A stretch of DNA of 50,291 bases from assembly GCA_018970895.1 (NCBI GenBank), contig JAGWVM010000006.1, positions 1-50,291 on the forward strand. The letters are read 5' to 3'. The notes under the pieces were generated by a model. It was not told the DNA's origin, did no database searches, and saw only the letters and a program-made list of their open reading frames with translations. Of the stretch, positions 16,675 to 28,252 are shown piece after piece. Both the position numbers and the translations under genes were made by a program. This stretch comes from Lysobacteraceae bacterium. Lineage in GTDB: Bacteria > Pseudomonadota > Gammaproteobacteria > Xanthomonadales > Rhodanobacteraceae. Position 1 is the stretch's first letter. Each line of letters opens with the position of its first letter.

Positions 16675-19600
16675 TCAGCCGCACCATGCCCGCGCGTTGC
16701 GGAACATGCGCATCCACGGCGAATCCTCGCCCCAGCTGTCCGGGCACCAGCTCATCTGCACGCTGCGGAACACGCGCTCGGGATGCGGCATGAGGATGGT
16801 CACGCGGCCGTCCGCAGCGGTGAAGCCGGCCAGGCCACCCGGCGAGCCGTTGGGGTTGAGCGGGTAGTTCTCGGTCGGCTTGCCGCGGTTGTCGACGAAG
16901 CGCACCGCCGCCTGCGCCTTCGACGGGCTGCACACGGTGGGAAAGTGCACGCGGCCTTCGCCGTGGGCCACCGCCACCGGGATGCGCGAGCCGGCCATGC
17001 CGCGGAAGAACACGCTGGGCGAATCGAGGATCTCCAGCGTCGCCACCCGCGCCTCGTACTGCTCGGAGGCGTTGCGCAGGAACTTGGGCCAGTGCTGCGC
17101 GCCGGGAATGATGTCCTTGAGCTGGCTGAGCATCTGGCAGCCGTTGCACACGCCCAGGGCGAACCGGGTCGGGTCGGCGAAGAACGCCTCGAACTGCACG
17201 CGCAGGTCGGCGTTGTAGAGGATCGAGGTGGCCCAGCCACGGCCCGCGCCCAGCACGTCGCCGTAGGAGAAGCCGCCGCAGGCGGCGAAGCCGCGGAAAT
17301 CCGACAGCCTGACCCGGCCGGAGACCAGGTCGGTCATGTGCACGTCCACCGCCTCGAAGCCGGCGCGATCGAACGCGGCGGCCATCTCCACCTGGCCGTT
17401 GACGCCCTGCTCGCGCAGGATCGCCACGCGGGGACGCGGTGTGGTTGCGGAGACGAACGGTGCGGCGACGTCCCTGGCGATGTCGAAGGTGAGCTTCGGC
17501 GTGATGCCCGGGTCGGCATCGTCCAGCCGCCACTCCAGTTCGGCATCGGCGCTGAGCGGGTTGTCGCGCAGGCGCTGCATGGCGTGGCTGGTCTCGTTCC
17601 AGGCCTTGTAGAGCGCGGACCACTGCCACTTGAACGCGAGCTCGTTGCCGAGGAACAGCTTGATGCCGAGCTTTTCCTTGGGGCGGCCGATGCGATGGCT
17701 CATGCCGGCCAGGCCGTGCTTGGCCAGCAGCGCCTCGAACGCCTCGCGGTTGGCCTCGGCCACCTGCAGCACGGCGCCGAGCTCCTCGTTGAACAGCGCG
17801 CGCAGCGTCGCCTCGGCCCAGCCGTCGAGGTGGATCTCCAGGCCGCAGTGGCCGGCAAAGGCCATCTCCAGCAGGGTCACGATGACGCCGCCGTCGGAGC
17901 GGTCGTGGTAGGCCAGCAGCAGGCCGGCGCGGTTGGCTTCCTGCACCAGCTCGAACAGACCCTTCAGGCGCTTGGCGTCCTCCAGGTCCGGCGGCACGCC
18001 ACCGGCGCGGTTGAACACCTGGGTCAGCGCCGAGCCACCGAGGCGGTCGCGGCCGCCACCGAGGTCGACCAGCCAGAGGTCGGACGGACCGCGGTCGAGC
18101 TTCAGCTGCGGGGTGAGCGTGCGGCGCACGTCGCTGACCCGGGCGAAGCCGGTGATCACCAGCGACACCGGCGACACGGTGGACTGGCGCTGCTCGCCGT
18201 CCATCCACACCGTCTGCATCGACAGCGAGTCCTTGCCGACCGGGATCGAGATATCCAGCGCCGGGCACAGTTCCATGCCGACCGCCCTGACCGCGTCGAA
18301 CAGCGCCGCGTCCTCGCCCGGCGTGTTTACCGCGGCCATCCAGTTCGCGGAAAGGCGGATCTCGCCGAGGTGGTCGATCGGCGCGGCGGCCAGGTTGGTG
18401 ATCGCCTCGCCCACCGCCAGCCGCGCGGCGTCGGCGCTGTTGAGCAGCGCTACCGGCGCGCGCTCGGCCATCGCCATCGCCTCGCCGGCGTAGCCGTCGA
18501 AGTCGGCGATCGTGACCGCGCAGTCGGCCACCGGCACCTGCCACGGGCCCACCATCGGGTCGCGGTGGTTGAGGCCGCCCACGGTGCGGTCGCCGATGGT
18601 GATGAGGAAGTTCTTCGAGCCGACCGTCGGCAGGCGCAGTACGCGCAGCACCGCCTCGTCCATGCCCACGCCGGAAAGGTCCGGCACCAGGTCGATGCGC
18701 GCCTTGATGCGCGTGGCATCGCGATGCATGCGCGGCGGCTTGCCGAACAGCACGTCCATCGGCAGGTCGATCACGGTGAGGTCGCGACGCGGGTCGATCA
18801 CCTTCAGCCGGCGCTCCTCGGTGGCGGTGCCGACCACCGCGTACGGGCAGCGCTCGCGGGCGCAGTAGGCCTCGAACTCGGCCAGGTCGGCCTCGGCGAT
18901 GCCCAGCACGTAGCGCTCCTGCGACTCGTTGCTCCACACCTGCATCGGCGACAGCGAGGGGTCGTCGCAGGGCACCGTCGACAGGTCGATCTCGCCGCCG
19001 ACGCCGGCGTCGTTGAGCAGCTCGGGGATCGCGTTGGACAGGCCGCCGGCGCCCACGTCGTGGATGCTGACGATGGGGTTCTTCTCGCCGCGCGACCAGC
19101 AGGCATCGATCACCTGCTGGCAGCGACGTTCCATCTCGGCGTTGTCGCGCTGCACCGAGGCGAAGTCCAGCTCCGCGCTGGAGGTGCCCGAGGCCACCGA
19201 CGAGGCGGCGCCGCCACCCAGGCCGATCAGCATCGCCGGCCCTCCCAGCACGATCACCTTGTGGCCGGGCTCGAGCTCGCGCTTCTGCACGTGGTCGCGG
19301 CGGATGTTGGCGAGGCCGCCGGCGATCATGATCGGCTTGTCGTAGCCGCGACGGACGCCGACCTGGCCCGGCAGCTCGTGCTCGTAGGTGCGGAAATAGC
19401 CGCCCAGGCACGGACGGCCGAATTCGTTGTTGAACGCGGCGGCGCCCAGCGGGCCGTCGCGCATGATCTCGAACGCACTGGCCATGCGCGGCGGCAGCGG
19501 GCGCTCCACCTCCCACGGCTGCGGATGGCCCGGGATGCGCAGGTCCGACACCGAGAAACCGGTCAGGCCGGCCTTGGGCTTGGCGCCACGCCCGGTGGCG

Positions 19601-20541
19601 CCCTCGTCGCGGATCTCGCCACCGGCGCCGGTGGCCGCGCCGGGCCACGGCGCGATCGCGGTGGGGTGGTTGTGCGTCTCCACCTTGATCGCGTAGTCGA
19701 TCGGCTCGGCGTGGGCGTGCCACACGCCATCGTCGCCGGCGACGAAACGCCTGCCCGTCGAGCCCTCGATGACCGCCGCGTTGTCCTTGTAGGCCGACAG
19801 CGTGTGCGCGGGCGAGCGCTGGTGGGTGTGCTTGATCATGGCGAACAGGCTCTTGTCCTGCGCCTCGCCATCGACCGTCCAGCTGGCGTTGAAGACCTTG
19901 TGGCGGCAGTGCTCGGAGTTCGCCTGGGCGAACATGAAGAGCTCCGCGTCGGTGGGATCGCGGCCCAGCTCGGCGTAGCGCTCGGCCAGGTACTCGATCT
20001 CGTCCGCGGCCAGCGCCAGGCCGAGCCGCGCGTTGGCGGCGTCGAGCGCGGCGCGGGCGTCGTCACCCAGCGTCACATGCATCAGGTCGCCCGGCGTGCC
20101 GGCGAGGAACAGCCCCTGTGCCTGCGCCAGGTCGGTCAGTACCGACTGGGTCATGGCGTCCTGCAGCACGCCCATCACCGCCTCGTGGCCGGGCGTGCCG
20201 GCCTCGGGCAGGCCCACCGCCAGCCAGGCCATGCCTCGCTCCACGCGGCGCACGTCGAATCCGGCGCCGTGCAGGATGTCGGTGGCCTTGCTCGACCACG
20301 GCGAGATCGTGCCGAGGCGCGGCACCACCCACAGGGTGGCCTCCTCCGGCTCGGCGTCTTTCGCTTCCAGCACCTCGAGCAGACGCTTGCGCGCCTCGCC
20401 CTCCGGCATGCGCTCGGCATCGAGGAAGTAGACGAACCAGGACGCCTGCACGCGTGCACCGCGATGCAGGGCATCGAGGCGGGCATTGAGGCGGTCGAGA
20501 CGGAACGGGGAGAGGGCGTTTTGCCCGTCGAAAGCGATCAT
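16675..20541 (-). CDS. purL: Phosphoribosylformylglycinamidine synthase
   Basis: [22 protein letters not shown]...[14 protein letters not shown]...[35 protein letters not shown]...; glutaminase motif GVCNGCQML. Upstream alternative start at 20577. Confidence 0.98.
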   Translation of the reverse strand: MIAFDGQNALSPFRLDRLNARLDALHRGARVQASWFVYFLDAERMPEGEARKRLLEVLEAKDAEPEEATLWVVPRLGTISPWSSKATDILHGAGFDVRRVERGMAWLAVGLPEAGTPGHEAVMGVLQDAMTQSVLTDLAQAQGLFLAGTPGDLMHVTLGDDARAALDAANARLGLALAADEIEYLAERYAELGRDPTDAELFMFAQANSEHCRHKVFNASWTVDGEAQDKSLFAMIKHTHQRSPAHTLSAYKDNAAVIEGSTGRRFVAGDDGVWHAHAEPIDYAIKVETHNHPTAIAPWPGAATGAGGEIRDEGATGRGAKPKAGLTGFSVSDLRIPGHPQPWEVERPLPPRMASAFEIMRDGPLGAAAFNNEFGRPCLGGYFRTYEHELPGQVGVRRGYDKPIMIAGGLANIRRDHVQKRELEPGHKVIVLGGPAMLIGLGGGAASSVASGTSSAELDFASVQRDNAEMERRCQQVIDACWSRGEKNPIVSIHDVGAGGLSNAIPELLNDAGVGGEIDLSTVPCDDPSLSPMQVWSNESQERYVLGIAEADLAEFEAYCARERCPYAVVGTATEERRLKVIDPRRDLTVIDLPMDVLFGKPPRMHRDATRIKARIDLVPDLSGVGMDEAVLRVLRLPTVGSKNFLITIGDRTVGGLNHRDPMVGPWQVPVADCAVTIADFDGYAGEAMAMAERAPVALLNSADAARLAVGEAITNLAAAPIDHLGEIRLSANWMAAVNTPGEDAALFDAVRAVGMELCPALDISIPVGKDSLSMQTVWMDGEQRQSTVSPVSLVITGFARVSDVRRTLTPQLKLDRGPSDLWLVDLGGGRDRLGGSALTQVFNRAGGVPPDLEDAKRLKGLFELVQEANRAGLLLAYHDRSDGGVIVTLLEMAFAGHCGLEIHLDGWAEATLRALFNEELGAVLQVAEANREAFEALLAKHGLAGMSHRIGRPKEKLGIKLFLGNELAFKWQWSALYKAWNETSHAMQRLRDNPLSADAELEWRLDDADPGITPKLTFDIARDVAAPFVSATTPRPRVAILREQGVNGQVEMAAAFDRAGFEAVDVHMTDLVSGRVRLSDFRGFAACGGFSYGDVLGAGRGWATSILYNADLRVQFEAFFADPTRFALGVCNGCQMLSQLKDIIPGAQHWPKFLRNASEQYEARVATLEILDSPSVFFRGMAGSRIPVAVAHGEGRVHFPTVCSPSKAQAAVRFVDNRGKPTENYPLNPNGSPGGLAGFTAADGRVTILMPHPERVFRSVQMSWCPDSWGEDSPWMRMFRNARAWCG

Positions 20542-20625
20542 GCGAAGGGGAATGGCGCTGTACGGGAAAACCGCCATTCTACCCGATGCTGCACCACGGC
20601 ATCGCCGGCCCCCGCGGCAGCGCGG

Positions 20626-21399
20626 TCAACCGCCGGGGAGCGGATGCCTGGCCAGGTCGTCCAGCACCTGTCGCGCGGTCACGTAACCGCCCAGCTCGCG
20701 GCCGTCCGGGGTGAACACCGCCGGCGTGCCGCTGACGCCCAGCCGCTGGCCCAGCGCGTACTGCGCCTTGACCGGGTTGTCGCAGGTGGCGGCCGGCGGC
20801 GCATGACCTTCCTTGGCGGCGGTGAAGGCCTGCTTGCGATCGGCGGCGCACCACACCGAAACCATCTCGGTGTAGGTCGGCGTGGGCCGTCCGGCGGTGG
20901 TCGTGACGCCCTCGCGCGGCCAGGCCAGGTACTCGACGGCGATACCCGCCTTCATGAAATCGCCGATGTGCTCGTGCAACTGGCGGCAGAAGCCGCAGTT
21001 GACATCGGTGAACACGGTCAGCGTGGTCTTCGGGTGCGGCGGGGCGTAGATGATCCGCTGCGACGCGGGTACGGTGGCCAGCTGCGCCTTGCGGAACGCG
21101 GCCCAGGCGGCATCGCCGAGGCTCTTGTGCCCGTCGACCTTCACCAGGTCGCCGTTGAGCATGTACTTGCCATCGGCGGTGACGTAGACCATCTGGCCCG
21201 AGGCGATGACCCGATAGAGCCCCGGCAGCTCCGATGGGGCGATGCTCTCGATGCGGACATGCGGCCCGAAACTGGCGATCGCGGCGCGCACCGCGGCCTC
21301 GGCCGCCGCCGGCACGCCCGCGTCGCGGACGGCATCGGCCGCCGGCGCCGCCATCGTCATCGCGCCCAGGCTCAGTGCCAGGGCCAGTCGCTTCCACAT
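20626..21399 (-). CDS. dsbC: Thiol:disulfide interchange protein DsbC/DsbG family
   Basis: Signal peptide MWKRLALALSLGAMTMAAPAADA; TVFTDVNCGFCRQLHEHI redox motif CGFC; SGTPAVFTPDGRELGGYV. Confidence 0.93.
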   Translation of the reverse strand: MWKRLALALSLGAMTMAAPAADAVRDAGVPAAAEAAVRAAIASFGPHVRIESIAPSELPGLYRVIASGQMVYVTADGKYMLNGDLVKVDGHKSLGDAAWAAFRKAQLATVPASQRIIYAPPHPKTTLTVFTDVNCGFCRQLHEHIGDFMKAGIAVEYLAWPREGVTTTAGRPTPTYTEMVSVWCAADRKQAFTAAKEGHAPPAATCDNPVKAQYALGQRLGVSGTPAVFTPDGRELGGYVTARQVLDDLARHPLPGG

Positions 21400-21514
21400 C
21401 GCCGTCACCTCGTTCGCGCGGTCGGCGGCGCAGCGGCCGCCGGAGAGGTCCCGATTCTCGCACAGGCGGACAGCGCGATCCGGCGACCGTGTCATGCCTT
21501 GTCGGGCCCGAAGC

Positions 21515-22432
21515 TCAGCCGCGCGGATGGTGCTGCGCGTGCAGGCGCTTGAGCCCTTCCTTCGCCACCAGGGTGTAGATCTGCGTGGTGCTCAGCGCGC
21601 TGTGGCCCAGCAGCATCTGCAGCGCGCGCAGGTCGGCGCCGTGGTTGAGCAGATGAGTGGCGAACGAGTGCCGGAGCACGTGCGGCGAGATGCGCTTGGG
21701 CGTGATGCCGACCCGCATCGCGTAACGCTTCACCAGGGTCCAGAACATCTGCCGGGTCATGCCCTCGCCGCGCCGGCTGAGGAACAGCGCGGCCGGCTGG
21801 CGCCCGCGCGCAAGCACCGGACGGGCGTCGCGCAGGTAGGCCTCGATGCGCTCCAGCGCCACCTCGCCCACCGGCACCAGCCGATCCTTGCCGCCCTTGC
21901 CGGTGACCCGCAGCACGCCCTGGCGCAGGTTGAGCCCGGCCAGCGGCAGTTCCACCAGCTCGGACACGCGCAGGCCGGAGGCGTACATCAGCTCCAGCAT
22001 CGCCTTGTCGCGCAGGCCCAGCGTGGTGCCGGCGTCCGGCGCCTCGAGCAGCGCCTCGATCTCGCGCTCGGCCAGCGCCTTGGGCAGGCTGCGCGGCAGC
22101 TTCGGCCGCTCGATCAGCCGGGTCGGATCCTCGAAGGCGGGCTCGTGCCGGGCGAGATGGCCGTAGAAGCGGCGGAACGCCGACTGCCGCCGCGCCAGCG
22201 AGCGCACCGCCACCGGCTGCGCGCCGTGGTAGGCGGACAGGTCCTCGCGCCGCGCCGTACGCAGGGTGCGGTCGCGGCCGGCGAGCCAGCGCGCCAGCCC
22301 CTCGAGGTCGCGCCGGTAGGCATCCAGCGTGCGGTCGGACAGGCCATCCTCCGACCATACGCCTTCGAGGAAGGCGGCGATGCTGCGCTGGTCGGCTTCG
22401 GCGATACTGGCGGGCGATTCCCGATCTTTCAT
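21515..22432 (-). CDS. xerD: Site-specific tyrosine recombinase XerD
   Basis: LEALLEAPDAGTTLGLRDKAMLELMYASGLRVSELVEL...; SPHVLRHSFATHLLNHGADLRALQMLLGHSALSTTQIYTLVAKEGLKRLH. Confidence 0.96.
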   Translation of the reverse strand: MKDRESPASIAEADQRSIAAFLEGVWSEDGLSDRTLDAYRRDLEGLARWLAGRDRTLRTARREDLSAYHGAQPVAVRSLARRQSAFRRFYGHLARHEPAFEDPTRLIERPKLPRSLPKALAEREIEALLEAPDAGTTLGLRDKAMLELMYASGLRVSELVELPLAGLNLRQGVLRVTGKGGKDRLVPVGEVALERIEAYLRDARPVLARGRQPAALFLSRRGEGMTRQMFWTLVKRYAMRVGITPKRISPHVLRHSFATHLLNHGADLRALQMLLGHSALSTTQIYTLVAKEGLKRLHAQHHPRG

Positions 22433-22475
22433 GCGCGCCATGCTCGGCGTGGCGCGCGCATCACGCAAGCGGCCG

Positions 22476-22970
22476 ATGAACGAACCTCACGATTCCCTTC
22501 CCGCCCCGCTCTGGCTTCGCCTGGTCGCGCTGGTCTACGACCTGCTGATCGTGGTGGCGATCATGCTGGTGGCGAACATGATCGGCCTGGCGATCACCGG
22601 TGGCCACCTGCTCGACGAACACCAGCACCTGCAGGCGTGGTGGTTCCCGTTCTTCGAGGCGGCCTGCGTGGGCGGGTACTTCGTGACGTCCTGGCGACGC
22701 GGCGGACAGACCGTGGGCATGCGCCCGTGGCGCCTGCGCGTGGTGGCCGGCACGGGCGCTCCGGCACCGGTCGGGCGCCTGCTGCTGCGGCTGGCGGTGG
22801 CCGCGCTGCCGCTGCTGGCGCTCGGGCTGTCACCGGCGATCGGCCTGCCACGGGCCGCCCTGGCCGCACTCGCCGGGTGGATCGTCTGGTTCGGCCTGGC
22901 GCTGGTCGACCCGCGCCGTCGCGCCCTCCACGATTTCGCTGCCGGCACGGAGATGCGGCGGCTGGACTGA
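22476..22970 (+). CDS. RDD family membrane protein
   Basis: APLWLRLVALVYDLLIVVAIMLVANMIGLAITGG...RRGGQTVGMRPWRLRVV...WFGLALVDPRRRALHDFAAGTEMRRLD. Confidence 0.93.
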   Translation: MNEPHDSLPAPLWLRLVALVYDLLIVVAIMLVANMIGLAITGGHLLDEHQHLQAWWFPFFEAACVGGYFVTSWRRGGQTVGMRPWRLRVVAGTGAPAPVGRLLLRLAVAALPLLALGLSPAIGLPRAALAALAGWIVWFGLALVDPRRRALHDFAAGTEMRRLD

Positions 22971-22998
22971 GGCGGCAGGGCGCGGCACCGGCATGTTC

Positions 22999-23012
22999 TT
23001 GCGGCACCGCAA
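22999..23012. promoter_or_regulatory. Palindrome TTGCGG-CA-CCGCAA upstream of phaZ
   Basis: Perfect 6+6 arms with a 2-nt centre, 58-71 nt upstream of the phaZ ATG. Confidence 0.4.
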
Positions 23013-23069
23013 CACAAGCCGACCCGAAAGGATCTAAGATCAGGCCTTTACGGTTTGACGGTCCTGCAC

Positions 23070-24314
23070 ATGCTTTATCAGATCCACGAGTGGCAGCGCG
23101 CCTTCCTCGGCCCGCTCAGCCACTTCGCCGATGCCAACGCGAAGATGCTCAACGACCCTTCCAGCCCGCTCGCCCAGTGGCCGGGCATCGAGCGCTGGGC
23201 GGCCGGCTTCGAGCTGATGCACCGGCTGGGCAAGGACTACGAAAAGCCGGAGTTCGGCATCCACCAGGCCGTGGCCCACGACCACGAGATCGCCATCGTC
23301 GAGCGCGTGGCGCTGGACAAGCCGTTCTGCCAGCTCAAGCGATTCAAGCGCTTCAGCGACGACCCCAGCACCATCGAAAAGATGAAGGCCGACCCGGTGG
23401 TGCTGGTGGTGGCGCCGCTGTCCGGACACCACGCCACGCTGCTGCGCGACACCGTGCGCACCCTGCTGCGCGACCACAAGGTCTACATCACCGACTGGGT
23501 CGACGCGCGCATGGTGCCGGTGGACCGGGGTTCGTTCGGGCTGGACGACTACGTGGCCTACGTGCAGGAGTTCATCCGCCACATCGGCGCCGAATCGCTG
23601 CATGTGATCTCGGTGTGCCAGCCGACCGTACCGGTGCTCGCGGCGATCTCGCTGATGGCCTCGCGCGGCGAGACCACGCCGCGCTCGATGACCATGATGG
23701 GCGGCCCGATCGATCCGCGCCGCAGCCCCACCAGCGTCAACAACCTGGCGACGCGCCAGCCGCTGTCGTGGTTCAAGGGCAACGTGATCCACACCGTGCC
23801 GCCGAACTATCCGGGCTCCGGCCGCGAGGTGTACCCCGGCTTCCTGCAGCACGCCGGGTTCATCGCGATGAATCCCAGCCGCCACCTCAACTCGCACTGG
23901 GACTTCTACCAGGACCTGGTGCGCGGTGACCTCGACGACGCCCAGTCGCACCGCAAGTTCTACGACGAGTACAACGCCGTGCTCGACATGCCGGCGCAGT
24001 TCTACCTGGACACCATCGCCAAGGTGTTCCAGCAGTTCCTGCTGCCGCGCGGCGTGTGGGACGTGGCGGGCGAGCGCGTGGATCCATCGGCGATCAGGCG
24101 CACCGCCCTGCTCACCGTTGAAGGCGAGCTGGACGACATTTCCGGCCTGGGCCAGACCGAGGCCGCGCACGACCTGTGCAGCGGCATCCCGGCCAAGGCG
24201 CGTGCGCATCGGGTGATCGAGGGTGCCGGCCACTACGGCATCTTCAGCGGCCGCCGCTGGCGCGAGACGGTCTACCCGCAGGTGCGCGACTTCATCCGCC
24301 GCTTCGACCGCTGA
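23070..24314 (+). CDS. phaZ: Intracellular polyhydroxyalkanoate depolymerase
   Basis: MLYQIHEWQRAFLGPLSHFADANAKML...PVVLVVAPLSGHHATLLRDTVRTLLRDHKVYITDWVDARMVP...LHVISVCQPTVPVLAAISLMA (Cys nucleophile elbow). Confidence 0.94.
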   Translation: MLYQIHEWQRAFLGPLSHFADANAKMLNDPSSPLAQWPGIERWAAGFELMHRLGKDYEKPEFGIHQAVAHDHEIAIVERVALDKPFCQLKRFKRFSDDPSTIEKMKADPVVLVVAPLSGHHATLLRDTVRTLLRDHKVYITDWVDARMVPVDRGSFGLDDYVAYVQEFIRHIGAESLHVISVCQPTVPVLAAISLMASRGETTPRSMTMMGGPIDPRRSPTSVNNLATRQPLSWFKGNVIHTVPPNYPGSGREVYPGFLQHAGFIAMNPSRHLNSHWDFYQDLVRGDLDDAQSHRKFYDEYNAVLDMPAQFYLDTIAKVFQQFLLPRGVWDVAGERVDPSAIRRTALLTVEGELDDISGLGQTEAAHDLCSGIPAKARAHRVIEGAGHYGIFSGRRWRETVYPQVRDFIRRFDR

Positions 24315-24324
24315 GGCGCGCCGC

Positions 24325-25356
<1,032 letters not shown>

Positions 25357-25374
25357 TCTGAAAAGGGAACGCGC

Positions 25375-25418
25375 AGCATGACCGCGCCGCGGTGGCCGGA
25401 CAAGCCGGCCGACATGCT
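25375..25418. terminator. Nested hairpin between psiE and ltaE (terminator or attenuator-like)
   Basis: Outer arms AGCATG/CATGCT (25375-25380, 25413-25418), inner arms GGCCGG-ACAAG-CCGGCC (25394-25410). Confidence 0.35.
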
Positions 25419-25819
25419 CAGCTGAGGTGACGCGAATCGATCGCGTCTCGGTACGGCAGCTTCAGGTGCCCGTAGCGCACCACCACCACGGCCACCGCCA
25501 GCAGCAGGATCGCCACCGCGGTGCCCAGCAGGTCCAGCGCCGGCAGTTGCTGGTCCACCAGCATGTGCCGCGCCAGCGCCACCATCGCGATGTACAGCGG
25601 CATGCGAACCGGCAACTTGCCGGCGCTCCAGTACACCTCGACCATCGAGATCAGTTCGAGGTACATGAAAAGCAGCAGCAGGTCGCTGACACCGGCATGG
25701 CCGGCCACGACCATCTGCCGCACCTCGCTGAAGCCGGCGAACAGCGTCGCCAGCAGGATGGCCAGCAGGCCGACCTTTTCGATGAGGGAGAACGAGCGAC
25801 CGATCAGCGGCGTCTGCAT
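25418..25819 (-). CDS. psiE: Phosphate-starvation-inducible PsiE family protein
   Basis: FSLIEKVGLLAILLATLFAGFSEVRQMVVAGHAGVSDLLLLFMYLELISMVEVYWSAGKLPVRMPLYIAMVALARHML. Confidence 0.9.
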   Translation of the reverse strand: MQTPLIGRSFSLIEKVGLLAILLATLFAGFSEVRQMVVAGHAGVSDLLLLFMYLELISMVEVYWSAGKLPVRMPLYIAMVALARHMLVDQQLPALDLLGTAVAILLLAVAVVVVRYGHLKLPYRDAIDSRHLS

Positions 25820-25937
25820 GGCGTGACCTCGGCGGCGGAGCGCGCGGCACGACGTCGCGCCCGCGCATCATGGCCACGGCCACCGATGCGCCGCAAGCGG
25901 CATCGGTGCGGCCGGACGCCACGGCGAACCTGACGCG

Positions 25938-27038
25938 TCAGCGGTGGCGCCGGAAATACAGCCAGGCGGCGAAGGCCAGCACCGTGGCCGGCAACAGGTT
26001 GGCCAGCACCGGGGGCACCCCGTACACGGTGCCGAAGTTGATCAGCGCCTGCTGCAGGAAGTACCAGGCGATCGCCATCAGGATGCCGATGAAGATGCGC
26101 TTGCCCAGGCCGCCCGAACGCAGGCTGCCGAACGCGAACGGCATCGCACACAGCACCAGCACCAGCACGTTCAGCGGGTACAGCGCGCGGGTCCAGAACG
26201 CCACCGCATAGACGCCCGGGCTCTGCCCGTTCGCCTCGAGATAGGCCATGTTTCGGCGCAGGTCGCGCATCGGCAGGTACTGCGGCTGCACCAGCGACTG
26301 CTCCAGCACGCGCGGATTGAGCTTCACCTGCCAGGGCTCGCTGGCGAGCGTGGTGGTGTGCGTGCCGGCGGCGTCCAGCGTGATGCTGCGCACCTGCGAC
26401 AGCGTCCACTGGCGGCCGTCGTGGGTCGCGCTTTTCGCCCAGTCGAAGCGGGTGAGCTGACCGTCCGGGGTGAAGGTGAACACGCGCACGTCGGCCAGTT
26501 CGACCTGATTGTGGCCGTGGACATCCTTGAGCAGGCTCGACTTGGCGTTGATCACGCGGTCGCCATCGCGCGCCCACAGGCCGGTGGAGCCGGCCATGCC
26601 GATGCCGCCCGCACGCTGCGCCAGCTGCATCGCCTGCGCCTTCTGGTCGCCCCAGGGCGCCGCGGTCTCGCCCAGGATCACCACGCCGACGATCAGCACC
26701 GCGACGACGCCGGCCGCCGACGCGGCGATGCGCAACTGCGACATGCCGGCGGCGCGCAGCGCGGTCAGCTCGCCGCTGCCGGCCAGGCTGCCCAGGCCGA
26801 GCAGGCCACCGATCACCGTGGCGTAGCCGAAGTTCTCGTACAGCCGTCGCGGGAAGGTCACCAGCACGTACAGCGCCGCATCGGCGACGGTGAAGCCGTT
26901 CCTGCCGACGTGGCCGAGCTGGCGCAGGAACTGCAGCAGCGCATCCAGGCCGGCGATCAGGATCCACACCGTAAGCAGCGATCCCAGCACCGTGGTGCCG
27001 ATCAGCCAGTCGACCCGGCGCAGGCGCAGCGCCCTCAC
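25938..27038 (-). CDS. lptG: LPS export ABC transporter permease LptG
   Basis: GTG start [42 protein letters not shown]...[33 protein letters not shown] overlap with lptF. Confidence 0.94.
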   Translation of the reverse strand: MRALRLRRVDWLIGTTVLGSLLTVWILIAGLDALLQFLRQLGHVGRNGFTVADAALYVLVTFPRRLYENFGYATVIGGLLGLGSLAGSGELTALRAAGMSQLRIAASAAGVVAVLIVGVVILGETAAPWGDQKAQAMQLAQRAGGIGMAGSTGLWARDGDRVINAKSSLLKDVHGHNQVELADVRVFTFTPDGQLTRFDWAKSATHDGRQWTLSQVRSITLDAAGTHTTTLASEPWQVKLNPRVLEQSLVQPQYLPMRDLRRNMAYLEANGQSPGVYAVAFWTRALYPLNVLVLVLCAMPFAFGSLRSGGLGKRIFIGILMAIAWYFLQQALINFGTVYGVPPVLANLLPATVLAFAAWLYFRRHR

Positions 27039-28153
27039 GCGGCGGCTCCCGCCGCGGTCTTGCGGCGCATCCGCCGCGGCCGGTACTGGCGATGGAGCAT
27101 CCACGCGCCGATGCCGAAGGCAAGCACGCTCACCAGCCACATCGGTGCGGAGGTGTGCCAGTGACCCTTGCTGATCTGCCCGTTACACAGCGCCAGCAGG
27201 TTGTAGTAGAGGAAGAACGTAAGCACCGCCAGCAGCAGCCGGCCATAACGCGCCTCGCGCGGATTCTGCCTCGCCAGCGGCAGCGAGAGCATCATCAGCA
27301 CCAGCGCCATCAGGGGCGAACCGACGCGCCAGGCCAGTTCGGCGCGCGCTTCGTTGGAGTCGGTGCGCGACAGCGCGAGCGTGTCGAGGTCGTGGATCGG
27401 ATCGTTGCCGCCGCCGTCCTGCACGTTGCTCAGCGACGCGTCGTTGCCCTGGTAGCGGATGCGCCGCCAGTTGTCCGCGCCCAGCGGCACGTCGTACTGC
27501 CAGCCGTCGCGCAGACCGAGGAAGCGCCCGTTGCCGTCACTTTCCTGGAACAGCTGACCGCTCTTGCCGGTCACCAGCCGCAGGTGCACCGTGCCGTCGC
27601 CCGACCGGCGCTCGGTGGCGATGAAGGTGCGGCCGAGCCGGCTGCCGTCCCGACTGAGGCTGTCGACGAAGATCACCCCGTCCCTGCCCGGCAGCTCGGT
27701 AAAACGGCCGGCGTCCAGACCCGCGGCGATCACCGAGCGGTTGGCCGCGTCGATCAGCGCCGCCGAGGTACGCGAGGCCCACGGTCCGAGCCACAACGAC
27801 ACCACGCCGACCGCCAGCGCGATGCCCACGGCAAGGATCGCCACCGGCCGCAGCAGCCCCCGCGCCCCCATGCCGGAGGAGGCCAGCACGTGCATCTCGC
27901 TCTCGCGGTACATCCGTCCCATCGCCCACAGCGCGCCCACGTATCCGGACAGCGGCAACAGATTGGACAGGCCGTCGAGCATGTTCAGACCAAGCACCTG
28001 GAACATCACGCTGGCCGGGTAGCTGCCGTTCGCCACCTGCTGCAGCACGCGGGCGAAGGTGCTGCCGGCCAGCACCGTCACCAGCACGATCGCGGTGGCC
28101 GCCATGGTCTGGCCCAGCTCGCGCAGGAAGTAACGGTCGAGGATGCTCAGCAT
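27035..28153 (-). CDS. lptF: LPS export ABC transporter permease LptF
   Basis: [59 protein letters not shown]...; divergent from pepA as in many gammaproteobacteria. Confidence 0.95.
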   Translation of the reverse strand: MLSILDRYFLRELGQTMAATAIVLVTVLAGSTFARVLQQVANGSYPASVMFQVLGLNMLDGLSNLLPLSGYVGALWAMGRMYRESEMHVLASSGMGARGLLRPVAILAVGIALAVGVVSLWLGPWASRTSAALIDAANRSVIAAGLDAGRFTELPGRDGVIFVDSLSRDGSRLGRTFIATERRSGDGTVHLRLVTGKSGQLFQESDGNGRFLGLRDGWQYDVPLGADNWRRIRYQGNDASLSNVQDGGGNDPIHDLDTLALSRTDSNEARAELAWRVGSPLMALVLMMLSLPLARQNPREARYGRLLLAVLTFFLYYNLLALCNGQISKGHWHTSAPMWLVSVLAFGIGAWMLHRQYRPRRMRRKTAAGAAA

Positions 28154-28252
28154 GCGATAGAATCAGGGGCTTGCGCCGCATCCTCCGGGACGTCGGCAAA
28201 CCTGAAGTCTAGCCTGTCCGGCCCGGCCGGCGCCTACCGCGGGACCTCCTAC

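Noticed and set aside
16631-19723. 1030-aa minus-strand ORF overlapping purL in another frame
   Set aside because: Out-of-frame shadow of purL; Arg/Gly/Ala-rich with no conserved motifs.
16783-21552. 1589-aa plus-strand ORF
   Set aside because: It is the antisense of purL and dsbC. Its composition (His/Arg/Ala/Gly-rich, low complexity) is typical of spurious ORFs in GC-rich DNA, while the opposite strand encodes well-recognised proteins.
21515-22432. Tyrosine recombinase as sign of an integrative element
   Set aside because: The sequence matches core XerD, lies beside dsbC as a housekeeping gene, and no att-like repeats or mobile cargo are visible.
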